From: Echinarachnius parma
Taxonomy: Eukaryota > Echinodermata > Echinoidea > Clypeasteroida > Echinarachniidae
Assembly (NCBI GenBank): GCA_037951105.1
Contig: JBAMJV010009401.1
Coordinates: forward strand, 95,440-159,439
Length of the DNA: 64,000 nucleotides
Direction: 5' to 3'
Shown: piece after piece, positions 61,101 to 64,000 of the stretch
How positions within the stretch are numbered: the first letter of the stretch is position 1
Layout of the letters: every line of letters begins with the position of its first letter
Program-made: the position numbers and the translations under genes
The notes under the pieces: generated by a model
Database searches by the model: none
Seen by the model: the letters and a program-made list of their open reading frames with translations, nothing else
Told to the model about the DNA's origin: nothing

Positions 61101-64000
61101 AAGGCATGAGCGTATCTTTCACACTGCTATATGTGATCGACAAAAGATCATAACTTTTAGTTCAAGTAACCATGTTGGCTTAAATTGTCACTTTGTACTT
61201 ACCTACTACCGTGACATTGAATAAGCATGTTTCATTGTTTCCTGATACATCTGTAGCTGTATAGGTCACTGTCGTTGTCCCGATGGGAAACCGGTCTCCA
61301 GGACTATAGTCCGAAGTTAGAGTAACTGCCTCAGAGTTGTCGGTGGCAGTAGGCGGAGTCCATGTGATATTGACTGTGGTCCGTGAATCGGAATTCTCAG
61401 TTATATCCGACGGACAGCCAGATATGATCGGTGGTTGAGAATCTAGGGTGGACAGACAAACAAAAATCACGTTTAATCATAAGCACCCCATCTTCTTAGC
61501 CATAGGGACAACATCACAGAGATGTCGACGTGACAATCAAGATGATGCTGTCGTTTGTGTTGATGTATTGTAAATTAAAATGACTGCTTTCTACAATGTT
61601 TCAAACAATAATGTTGAAAGGCGATACATCAAATAACGTACGCGGCTCTGACCTAGCTAACTAACCTAGATATGAAATGATAAATGGCGCATACCAACAC
61701 AAAATGCATGAAGGTATCTTTCACACTACTATATGTGATCGACAAAAGATCATAACTTTTAGTTCAAGTAACAATGTTGGCTTAAATTTTCACTTTGTAC
61801 TTACCTACTAGCGTGACATTGAATAAGCATGTTTCATTGTTTCCTGATGCATCTGTAGCTGTATATGTCACTGTCGTTGTCCCGATGGGAAACCTTTCTC
61901 CTGGACTATAGTCCGAAGTTAGTGTAACCGCCTCAGAGTTGTCAGTGGCAGTAGGCTGAGTCCATGTGATATTGACTGTGGTCCGTGAATCGGAATTCTC
62001 AGTTATATCCAACGGACAGCCAGATATGATCGGTGGTTGAGAATCTAGGGTGGACAAACACAAATCACGTTTAATCATAAGCACCCCATCTTCTTAGCCA
62101 TAGGGACAACATCACAGAGATGTCGACGTGACAATCAAGTTGATACTGTCGTTTGTGTTGATGTATTGTAAATTAAAATGACTGCTTTCTACAATGTTTC
62201 CAACAATAATGTTGAAAGGCGATACATCAAATAACATACGCGGCTCTGACCTAGCTAACTAACTTAGATTTGATATGATAGATGGCGCATACCAACACAA
62301 AATGCATGAAGGTATCTTTCACACTACTATATGTGATCGACAAAAGATCATAACTTTTAGTTGAAGTAACAATGTTGGCTTGTTAAATTTTCACTTTGTA
62401 CTTACCTACTAGCGTGACACTGAATAAGCATGTTTCATTGTTTCCTGATGTATCTGTAGCTGTATATGTCACTGTCGTTGTCCCGATGGGAAACCGGTCT
62501 CCAGGACTATAGTCCGAAGTTAGTGTAACCGCTTCAGAGTTGTCGGTGGCTGTAGGCGGAGTCCATGTGATATTGATTGTGGTCCGTGAATCGGAATTCT
62601 CAGTAATATCCAACGGACAGCCAGATATGATCGGTGGTTGAGAATCTAGGATGGACAGACAAACAAAAATCACGTTTAATCATAAGCACCCTATCTTCTT
62701 AGCCAAAGGGACAACATCACAAAGATTGTCGACGTGACATTCAAGGTGATGCTGTTTGTTTTTGTCGATGTATTGTAAATTAAAATGACTGCTTTCTACG
62801 ATGTTTCCCAACAATCATGTTGAAAGGCGATTCATCAATTAACATACGCAGCTACACGCGGCGCCGATTCCATCCCGAAAACACAATGCATTGGGGGGGG
62901 GTGGGGGGGGGGGGGGGGGGTGGGGGGGGGGGTGGGTGGGGGGGGGGGGGGGGGCGAGCATTGTTTGGTGAACAATGCCTTCTGCCCCCTCCCCCCCCCA
63001 CCCCCCCCCCCCCCCCCATGCATATTGTGCTTTCGGATGGAATCGGCGCGCCTGCGCAGCTCTGACCTAGCTTACTACTTAGATTTGACATGATAGATGG
63101 CGCATACAACACACAAAATGCATGAAGGTATCTTTCACACTGCTATATGTGATCGACAAAAGATCATAACATTTCAGTTCTAGTAACCATGTTGGCTTAA
63201 ATTGTCACTTTGTACTTACCTACTACCGTGACATTTGAATAAGCATGTTTCATTGTTTCCTGATGCATCTGTAGCTGTATACGTCACTGTCGTTGTCCCG
63301 ATGGGAAAACCGGTCTCCCAGGACTATAGTCCCGAAGTTAGTGTAACCGCCTCAGAGTTGTCACTGGCAGTAGGCTGAGTCCATGAGATATTGACTGTGG
63401 TCCGTGAATCGGAATTCCCAGTTATATCCAACGGACAGCCAGATATGATCGGTGGTTGAGAATCTAGGGTGGACAAACACACACAAATCACGTTTAATCA
63501 TAAGCACCCCATCTCTTAGCCAAAGGGACAGCATCACAAAGATGTCGATGTGACATTCAAGATGATGCTGTTGTTTTTGTCGATGTATTGTAAATTAAAA
63601 TGACTGCTTTCTACGATGTTTCCAACAATAATGATGAAAGGCGATACATCAAATAACATACGCGGCTCTGACCTAGCTAACTAACCTAGATATGACATGA
63701 TAGATGGCGCATACCAACACAAAATGCATAAAGAATCTTTCACACTACTATATGTGATCGACAAAAGATCAGAACTTTCAGTTCAAGTAACCATGTGGCT
63801 TAAATTGTCACTTTTTACTTACCTACTACCGTGACATTGAATAAGCATGTTTCATTGTTTCCTGATGCATCTGTAGCTGTATAGGTCCACTGTCGTTGTC
63901 CCGATGGAAACCGGTCTCCAGGACTATAGTCCGAAGTTAGTGTAACCGCTTCAGAGTTGTCGGTGGCAGTAGCGGAGTCCATGTGATATTGATTGTGGTC
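33511..64000 (-). CDS. Gene B: adhesion GPCR with HYR array, EGF, Ig, SEA, GAIN/GPS (5' partial)
   Basis: Paralogue of gene A on the opposite strand. Exons in transcript order: HYR exons from beyond 64000 down to 56130-56369, then 52328-52585, 51736-51873, 50853-51119, 50009-50118, 47324-47537, 45080-45196, 44551-44687, 43393-43539, 42912-43097, 41611-41994, 41147-41284, 40667-40791, 39485-39768, 35045-35111, 33511-34147. All phases agree with gene A. The joining of the HYR array to the receptor rests on same strand, adjacency and matching phase 1; a separate HYR gene is the alternative. DM13, mucin and CCP modules of A have no counterpart here. Confidence 0.85.
34361..34890. repeat. 530-bp GC-rich foldback (GATGCACGGGGGACGCACGG)
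   Basis: GGACGCACGGCCAGCGCATT at the left and AATGCGCTGGCCGTGCGTCC at the right, within longer inverted arms. The interior is rich in GTGCGTCG words. Its GC content contrasts with the AT-rich intron around it. Confidence 0.85.
35045..35111 (-). CDS. Gene B exon: transmembrane helix 4 and extracellular loop 2
   Basis: 67 nt, phase 1 to 2, acceptor TTTTCAG and donor GTAAG. It encodes TPLIIVAIAAGATRQHYAYT, differing from A at a few hydrophobic positions. Identical length to A's exon at 24683. Confidence 0.95.
35329..36124. repeat. MITE family 2 copy with a nested element
   Basis: Outer termini TTAAAGGGATAGTTGAGTTT and the complement of AGTTTTGGTAAAGAGGGCGC. It is interrupted by the 426-bp element at 35659-36084. 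Its counterpart in gene A is at 24858-25392, which has no nested element. Confidence 0.85.
35659..36084. repeat. 426-bp TIR element nested in MITE family 2
   Basis: Inverted termini TATGTGACCTCACACCACAA and TTGTGGTGTAAGGTCACATA, each about 26 bp. Non-coding. Confidence 0.85.
36416..39467. repeat. 3.05-kb TIR element (AAACCCCWCAAAAAAAGTTC)
   Basis: Terminal inverted repeats of about 45 bp: AAACCCCACAAAAAAAGTTC at the left and the complement at the right, continuing through GGAAACTCAAGTTTGATCGA-like sequence. No transposase-like frame is visible in 3 kb. It includes a nested element (37811-38598), CAAA/AAAAT microsatellites (about 38870-38960) and a GGAC tandem followed by a GATGGCATAAGCTCATCGGG tail (39300-39396). 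It fills most of the gene B intron between the TM2-TM3 and TM4 exons. Confidence 0.7.
37811..38598. repeat. Nested 788-bp TIR element
   Basis: Termini CTGAGGGCAATTCCACG and CGTGGAATTGCCCCTGAG. The right half contains repeated GTCCTTCCGTTACCG motifs at about 38177, 38192, 38394 and 38568. Confidence 0.8.
39485..39768 (-). CDS. Gene B exon: transmembrane helices 2-3 and start of 4
   Basis: 284 nt, phase 2 to 1, acceptor GCTAACAG. It encodes KLRDRKPNQILLCLSSALLC (same as A), SFLLVLILDTARDVDEV, IPCCVLAGVLHYFLLAS and FWMAVEGYNMYLLFVLV. IPCC has one more Cys than A's IPCS. Confidence 0.97.
40051..40635. repeat. MITE family 1 copy, shared with gene A
   Basis: Termini AAAGGGATCTAGTAGCATTG and ACATTGTTACTAGATCCCTT. 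Longer than the gene A copy at 22793-23137 because of extra sequence near the left end. Same intron, same position. Confidence 0.85.
40667..40791 (-). CDS. Gene B exon: transmembrane helix 1
   Basis: 125 nt, acceptor TTTCTAG, donor GTATGT. It encodes DIYGGEGLSDQADFILGVLS then YIGVCMSIWGLTVTILTYAS; one visible change from A (I to T within TM1). Confidence 0.95.
40858..40950. repeat. Hairpin shared with gene A intron
   Basis: TTATAACGATACACATTTTG and its near complement form the stem; the loop has diverged more than the arms relative to the A copy at 22472-22567. Confidence 0.75.
41147..41284 (-). CDS. Gene B exon: GPS motif and tethered agonist
   Basis: 138 nt, acceptor TTATTCCAG, donor GTAAAT. 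It encodes CVFWDFNSDTWSTRGC and VVCECSHLTNFGILM, with the HLT cut site at 41165-41173. Complete and apparently functional; the tethered agonist is identical to that of A. Confidence 0.97.
41611..41994 (-). CDS. Gene B exon: GAIN subdomain B
   Basis: 384 nt, acceptor GTTAACAG, donor GTAAGA. It encodes GDDTFLVAGGDITKTRLSEA, FIPGDLIDS, NQTEFNRSLNSRIISASFG and LKHPVRLTFEPLSK. Same length as A without indels, consistent with constraint. Confidence 0.95.
42165..42540. repeat. Diverged MITE family 1 copy
   Basis: AAAGGAATCTAGCAAAGTTG at one end, with family-like blocks (GATGTTTAACTATCCACTGG). The matching gene A intron has the counterpart around 20930-21330, next to a shared GGGAACCCATGTTATCTTCT segment. 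Confidence 0.6.
42912..43097 (-). CDS. Gene B exon: GAIN domain, helical subdomain A part 2
   Basis: 186 nt, acceptor TTATGTAG, donor GTAAAC. It encodes VNIVDNLVDTPAEELQEAQI and SRVVQALEGQLAVVDVMQ. Phase 0 at both ends. Confidence 0.92.
43393..43539 (-). CDS. Gene B exon: GAIN domain, helical subdomain A part 1
   Basis: 147 nt, acceptor CTTTATAG, donor GTAAAA. It encodes TVVVESNVEEVAEAVADITE and DGVASVAAILDSVLSISS. Identical length and phase to A's exon at 17734. Confidence 0.9.
44140..44432. repeat. GGTGGTCGCTATAGACAGG-type dispersed repeat
   Basis: Repeated TGGTCACTATAGACAGGTGG-like words ending GAATTACCAGGTTTGACTGT, the typical terminus of a small TA-flanked element. It lies in the intron between the Cys-rich and GAIN exons of B and is not seen in A. 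Confidence 0.55.
44551..44687 (-). CDS. Gene B exon: Cys-rich hormone-receptor-like segment, part 2
   Basis: 137 nt, acceptor TGATACAG, donor GTAATT. It encodes RTSPAIEAICEGDQLSPCSW then ALVPMPDDYCGRNLTADELL. Same cysteines as A. Confidence 0.85.
44762..44900. repeat. MITE family 1 fragment
   Basis: AAAGGGATTTAGTACCTCTG followed by CAAGTCCAAACATTGATGAG; the equivalent of the fragment at 15640-15741 in gene A. Confidence 0.65.
45080..45196 (-). CDS. Gene B exon: Cys-rich hormone-receptor-like segment, part 1
   Basis: 117 nt, phase 1 to 1, donor GTAAGT. It encodes SCPPSDLSTPYGPVSFPQGE and GPRCPDHKLK. A's FTQGEIYTIINSTG is FPQGEIYTRMNFTG here. Confidence 0.85.
45345..45430. repeat. GGGGGCATAATGGCCCCC element with G tract
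   Basis: AAGATCTAAAGGGGGGGGGG then CATAATGGCCCCCGGCCGTA and TAGCCCGGCCTTTTTAGGGT. The last part also occurs at about 20710-20765. Confidence 0.6.
45540..46282 (+). mobile_element. Composite repeat ending in a LINE-like (CTTGAAC)n tail
   Basis: 45540-45780 resembles the interior of the MITE at 27187. It is followed by a G run and a C run (45780-45834), then pyrimidine-rich DNA and a terminal AAATAAATAAAATGAACCTT with tandem CTTGAAC units (46258-46282). That tail is typical of LINE 3' ends. No reverse-transcriptase frame is visible. Confidence 0.5.
46419..46949. repeat. MITE family 2 copy
   Basis: Left end TTTAAAGGCGAAGTTCAGTT; right end ACCAAAACTGTACTACCCCT. It contains the GTAGAGAGGGCGCTGCACAT block of the family. 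Located in the intron after the SEA exon of B. Confidence 0.8.
47120..47262. repeat. MITE family 3 fragment
   Basis: CTAAAGGGACATTTAAACAA through GTACATGGATCACTTTAACG, matching the right half of the copy at 16153-16699. Confidence 0.6.
47324..47537 (-). CDS. Gene B exon: SEA domain with GSVVV cleavage motif
   Basis: 214 nt, acceptor CTCTTTAG, donor GTAATC. It encodes MQTAIQNGFQETIAVQISSL and RAGSVVVDSNAFVYNGSLPD. GSVVV lies at 47457-47471, identical to A, so autoproteolysis is expected in both paralogues. Confidence 0.93.
47591..49498. repeat. MITE family 2 copy split by a Tc1-like transposon
   Basis: TAAAGGGATAGTTCAGTATT at the left and AAAACTGTACTATCCCTTA at the right; the halves are separated by the transposon at 47990-49396. 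Gene A keeps a remnant of the same MITE at 13193-13343. Confidence 0.85.
47990..49396 (-). mobile_element. Tc1-like DNA transposon with about 270-bp TIRs, inactive
   Basis: Termini CACTCAGTAAAAAAAGAAAG and the complement of CACTCAGCAAAAAAAGAAGT, each flanked by TA (47988-47989 and 49397-49398), the Tc1/mariner target. The inverted repeats stay similar for about 270 bp. On the minus strand, pieces of a Tc1 transposase are recognisable in order: RHVSTQTIRNRLHAQGIKSR (helix-turn-helix end), WTRVQWRRVLLTDESRF (first catalytic Asp), VILNGNLNAKLYISDILQPV, and IFKDD (second Asp). Stops and frameshifts separate them, so the copy is dead. Confidence 0.92.
50009..50118 (-). CDS. Gene B exon: SEA domain, N-terminal part
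   Basis: 110 nt, acceptor CCTTTAG, donor GTAAGC, phase 1 to 0. It encodes GVDNYGLRASFNLTFNASLL and ends RFVNTY. Too short to stand out on its own but aligns without gaps to A's exon at 11843. Confidence 0.88.
50606..50800 (+). mobile_element. LINE 3'-end insertion specific to gene B
   Basis: The plus strand reads SFDSFKDNVKHYLFKQHYQS and a stop, like the C-terminus of a LINE ORF2, then AAGCGCTTAGAGGCTTGTTT and an ATTATC microsatellite. In gene A the corresponding intron sequence (about 9250-9290) runs straight through this point, an empty site. Confidence 0.75.
50853..51119 (-). CDS. Gene B exon: immunoglobulin-like domain
   Basis: 267 nt, acceptor ATCATGCAG, donor GTATAT, phase 1 to 1. It encodes RVLFQCAFE, FDWYKDSTGHPEIISG and AEDQGYYYCRANDEEGNAVE. 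Compared with A it has six more residues (around STGHPE and GN). Confidence 0.94.
51354..51383. repeat. Poly-C tract
   Basis: About 25 C after CCCCTC; not present in the matching gene A intron. Confidence 0.9.
51656..51690. repeat. MITE family 1 terminal fragment
   Basis: AGGGATCTAGTAACTTTGTT only; the rest of the element is absent or unrecognisable. Confidence 0.6.
51736..51873 (-). CDS. Gene B exon: EGF-like domain
   Basis: 138 nt, acceptor TTCAATTCAG, donor GTAAGA. It encodes NPCASAPCHNQGTC and YSCSCTQSYTGINC. Six Cys; the acceptor region is the same as in A. Confidence 0.93.
52328..52585 (-). CDS. Gene B exon: two EGF-like domains, the second calcium-binding type
   Basis: 258 nt, acceptor CGTACAG, donor GTATAA. 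The second EGF reads DIDECALQPPPC, then CNNLAGNYQCFCGEGYEGDG. Phase 1 at its start, so it can accept the last HYR exon (56130-56369) directly. Confidence 0.93.
53072..53601. repeat. 530-bp MITE with about 105-bp TIRs and 9-bp target duplication
   Basis: Termini TAGTCTATGTTCTATACTCT and the complement of TAGTCTAGGTTCTATACTCT; the arms run about 105 bp. It is flanked by the direct repeat TCCCAGTGG (53063-53071 and 53602-53610). Nine-base duplications are typical of Mutator-like elements. Open frames inside are incidental. Confidence 0.88.
53602..54390. repeat. Dispersed GCGAGGGAGCGAAGCG repeat, two copies
   Basis: CAGTGGCGTAGCGAGGGTCA then GCGAGGGAGCGAAGCGCCCG and GGGTATCCCCCTCCCACGGT at 53604-53725; a similar block (GAGCAAAGCGACCAAGCGGG, CCCCCTCCCACTGTAGGGAG) at about 54290-54390. 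Non-coding interspersed repeats. Confidence 0.65.
54672..55726. repeat. 1.05-kb foldback with about 330-bp TIRs
   Basis: Left arm begins TACAGAGCGTATCAAAAAAA; the right arm is the complement of TACCGGGCGTATAAAAAAAA. The arms share GCGTTACACTTTTGAA, TGTTCGCCC and CTTTGCCATGAATCTAAG blocks in mirror order. The centre holds a GATT/GATG microsatellite (about 55140-55240). No transposase. Confidence 0.85.
56130..56369 (-). CDS. Gene B HYR exon 1 (most C-terminal)
   Basis: 240 nt, phase 1 at both ends, acceptor CACCCTAG, donor GTTAGT. It encodes one hyalin-repeat (HYR) domain: IISGCPSDITENSDSRTTVN, ITWTPPTATDNSEAVTLISD, FPIGTTTVTYTATDASRNTE and CSFNVTIVG. The two cysteines and the W..P.A.DNS / F..G.T.V.Y.A.D signature are canonical. 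It is the most diverged unit (SHGGR instead of SPGDR). HYR domains have an Ig-like fold and act in cell adhesion. Confidence 0.93.
56727..56966 (-). CDS. Gene B HYR exon 2
   Basis: 240 nt, donor GTAATT. HYR domain reading SDYSPGGWFPIGTTTVIYTA and ETCSFNVTVVG. It keeps the CSF form shared with exon 1, unlike the CLF of exons 3-11. Confidence 0.93.
57332..57571 (-). CDS. Gene B HYR exon 3
   Basis: 240 nt, donor GTAAGT, acceptor TACCCTAG. HYR domain with SDYIPGDRFPIGTTTVTYTA and NNETCLFNVTVVG; SRTSVN replaces SRTTVN. Confidence 0.93.
57936..58175 (-). CDS. Gene B HYR exon 4, donor site GG instead of GT
   Basis: 240 nt with an intact HYR frame (IIFGCPSDI, VNNTWTPPTATDN). The sequence after the exon on the minus strand is GGAAGT where the sister units have GTAAGT. 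With no GT donor the exon should be skipped, which keeps the frame because the exon is symmetric, or be spliced at a cryptic GTACAA five bases on. It also departs from sisters at IISG/IIFG and NITW/NNTW, as expected if it is decaying. Confidence 0.85.
58539..58778 (-). CDS. Gene B HYR exon 5
   Basis: 240 nt, donor GTAAGT. HYR domain with CPSDITNNFDSRTTVNITW; the TENSDS of most units is TNNFDS here. Confidence 0.93.
59141..59380 (-). CDS. Gene B HYR exon 6
   Basis: 240 nt, donor GTCAGT, acceptor ATCCTAG. HYR domain with PPTVTDNSEAV and SPGDRCPIGTTTVTYTA; a third Cys replaces the Phe before PIG. Confidence 0.93.
59742..59981 (-). CDS. Gene B HYR exon 7
   Basis: 240 nt, donor GTAAGT. HYR domain with SRTTINITWTPPTATDNS. 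It encodes the same protein sequence as exon 8; the two differ by one silent base in the CPSD codons. Confidence 0.94.
60343..60582 (-). CDS. Gene B HYR exon 8
   Basis: 240 nt, donor GTAAGT. Twin of exon 7, exactly 601 bp upstream in the gene, with flanking intron nearly identical as well; the youngest duplication visible in the array. Confidence 0.94.
60945..60963 (-). pseudogene. Collapsed HYR unit (19 bp of exon left)
   Basis: Only the last 19 bases of a HYR exon (FNVTVVG end) and its GTAAGT donor remain. They are joined directly to intron sequence that normally lies upstream of a HYR acceptor (ACATTTAAATGACTGCTCTC). The missing exon body and the absence of an acceptor mean it is not spliced in. 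Confidence 0.85.
61203..61442 (-). CDS. Gene B HYR exon 9
   Basis: 240 nt, donor GTAAGT. HYR domain close to consensus, with TYTATDVSGNNETCLF (Val for Ala). Confidence 0.94.
61805..62044 (-). CDS. Gene B HYR exon 10
   Basis: 240 nt, donor GTAAGT. HYR domain with CPLDITENSDS, TWTQPTATDNS and SPGERFPIG; ends NVTLVG. Confidence 0.93.
62406..62645 (-). CDS. Gene B HYR exon 11
   Basis: 240 nt, donor GTAAGT, acceptor ATCCTAG. HYR domain with CPLDITENSDSRTTINITW and ETCLFSVTLVG. It shares the CPLD and TLVG variants with exon 10. Confidence 0.93.
62857..63053. repeat. Foldback MITE with poly-G and poly-C arms inside the HYR array
   Basis: GGCGCCGATTCCATCCCGAA at the left and TTCGGATGGAATCGGCGCGC at the right, then about 60 bp of G-rich and about 30 bp of C-rich sequence flanking an AGCATTGTTTGGTGAACAAT centre. 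CGCAGCT occurs on both sides, a probable 7-8 bp target duplication. It interrupts the intron of one HYR unit. Confidence 0.85.
63220..63463 (-). CDS. Gene B HYR exon 12, with four 1-bp insertions
   Basis: 244 nt instead of 240: single extra bases occur in short homopolymers near 63235, 63308, 63319 and 63331, which break the HYR frame. Splice sites (CACCCTAG, GTAAGT) are intact. Because surrounding intron sequence in the last 1.3 kb shows the same kind of 1-bp indels, uncorrected sequencing errors are as likely as real decay. Confidence 0.75.
63823..64000 (-). CDS. Gene B HYR exon 13, cut by the window end
   Basis: The donor GTAAGT and the C-terminal three quarters of a HYR exon are present. 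One extra and two missing bases relative to sister units (near 63887, 63907 and 63973) disturb the frame, again in a zone with many 1-bp indels. Confidence 0.75.

Larger units (their letters stand above)
56130..64000 (-). repeat. Tandem array of about 602-bp HYR exon-intron units
   Basis: Start-to-start spacing of successive exons is 597, 605, 604, 603, 602, 601, 601, 860, 602, 601 and 818 bp. The 860 step contains a collapsed unit and the 818 step contains a foldback insertion. Introns share landmarks in every unit (ATGACTGCTTTCTACGATGT, GACCTAGCTAACTAACTTAG, ATATGTGATCGACAAAAGAT). Exon and intron are about equally conserved, indicating recent amplification or homogenisation of whole units. 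Confidence 0.95.

Noticed and set aside
62817-63112. Gly- or Pro-rich frames on both strands
   Set aside because: Translations of the poly-G/poly-C foldback in a HYR intron.

Overview
This is animal genomic DNA: AT-rich, with short GT-AG exons inside long introns full of transposon relics and no bacterial gene organisation. The protein families (SEA, Ig, EGF, CCP, HYR, DM13, GAIN/GPS and seven-transmembrane modules on one receptor), the marine-invertebrate style repeats and the abundance of foldback elements suggest an invertebrate deuterostome such as a hemichordate, echinoderm or cephalochordate. That assignment is inference; no marker in the window fixes the species.

The window holds two adhesion G-protein-coupled receptor genes arranged tail to tail. 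Gene A (+ strand, about 1001-26119, 5' end outside the window) encodes DM13 - Thr-rich mucin repeats - selectin-type CCP - EGF x2 - EGF - Ig - SEA - Cys-rich hormone-receptor-like segment - GAIN - GPS - 7TM. Gene B (- strand, 64000 down to 33511, 5' end outside the window) encodes an array of HYR (hyalin repeat) exons and then EGF x2 - EGF - Ig - SEA - Cys-rich segment - GAIN - GPS - 7TM. From the EGF pair to the last exon every exon of A has a partner in B with the same phase. All partners have the same length except Ig (+18 nt in B) and the last exon. The N-terminal halves are unrelated. Both receptors keep a SEA autoproteolysis motif (GSVVV) and a GPS (HL/T), so each is probably cut twice. 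SEA + Ig + GAIN resembles vertebrate adhesion group VI (ADGRF).

The HYR array (about 56.1-64.0 kb) is built of roughly 602-bp units, each one 240-nt phase-1 exon plus a conserved intron. Eleven exons are full length, one carries several 1-bp indels, one runs off the window, and one unit is reduced to 19 bp of exon. One exon (57936-58175) has GG where the GT donor should be.

The rest is intergenic (26.1-33.5 kb) and intronic repeat DNA. It includes a LINE fragment at the left edge, three recurrent MITE families, a Tc1-like transposon with about 270-bp inverted repeats nested in a MITE, a 3-kb TIR element, several long foldbacks and perfect palindromes, a roughly 170-bp satellite, and many poly-G/poly-C tracts. 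Several MITEs and one intronic hairpin sit at matching places in both paralogues and so predate the inverted duplication; a LINE tail in gene B has an empty site in gene A and so postdates it. No tRNA gene, rRNA, CRISPR array or complete promoter was recognised.
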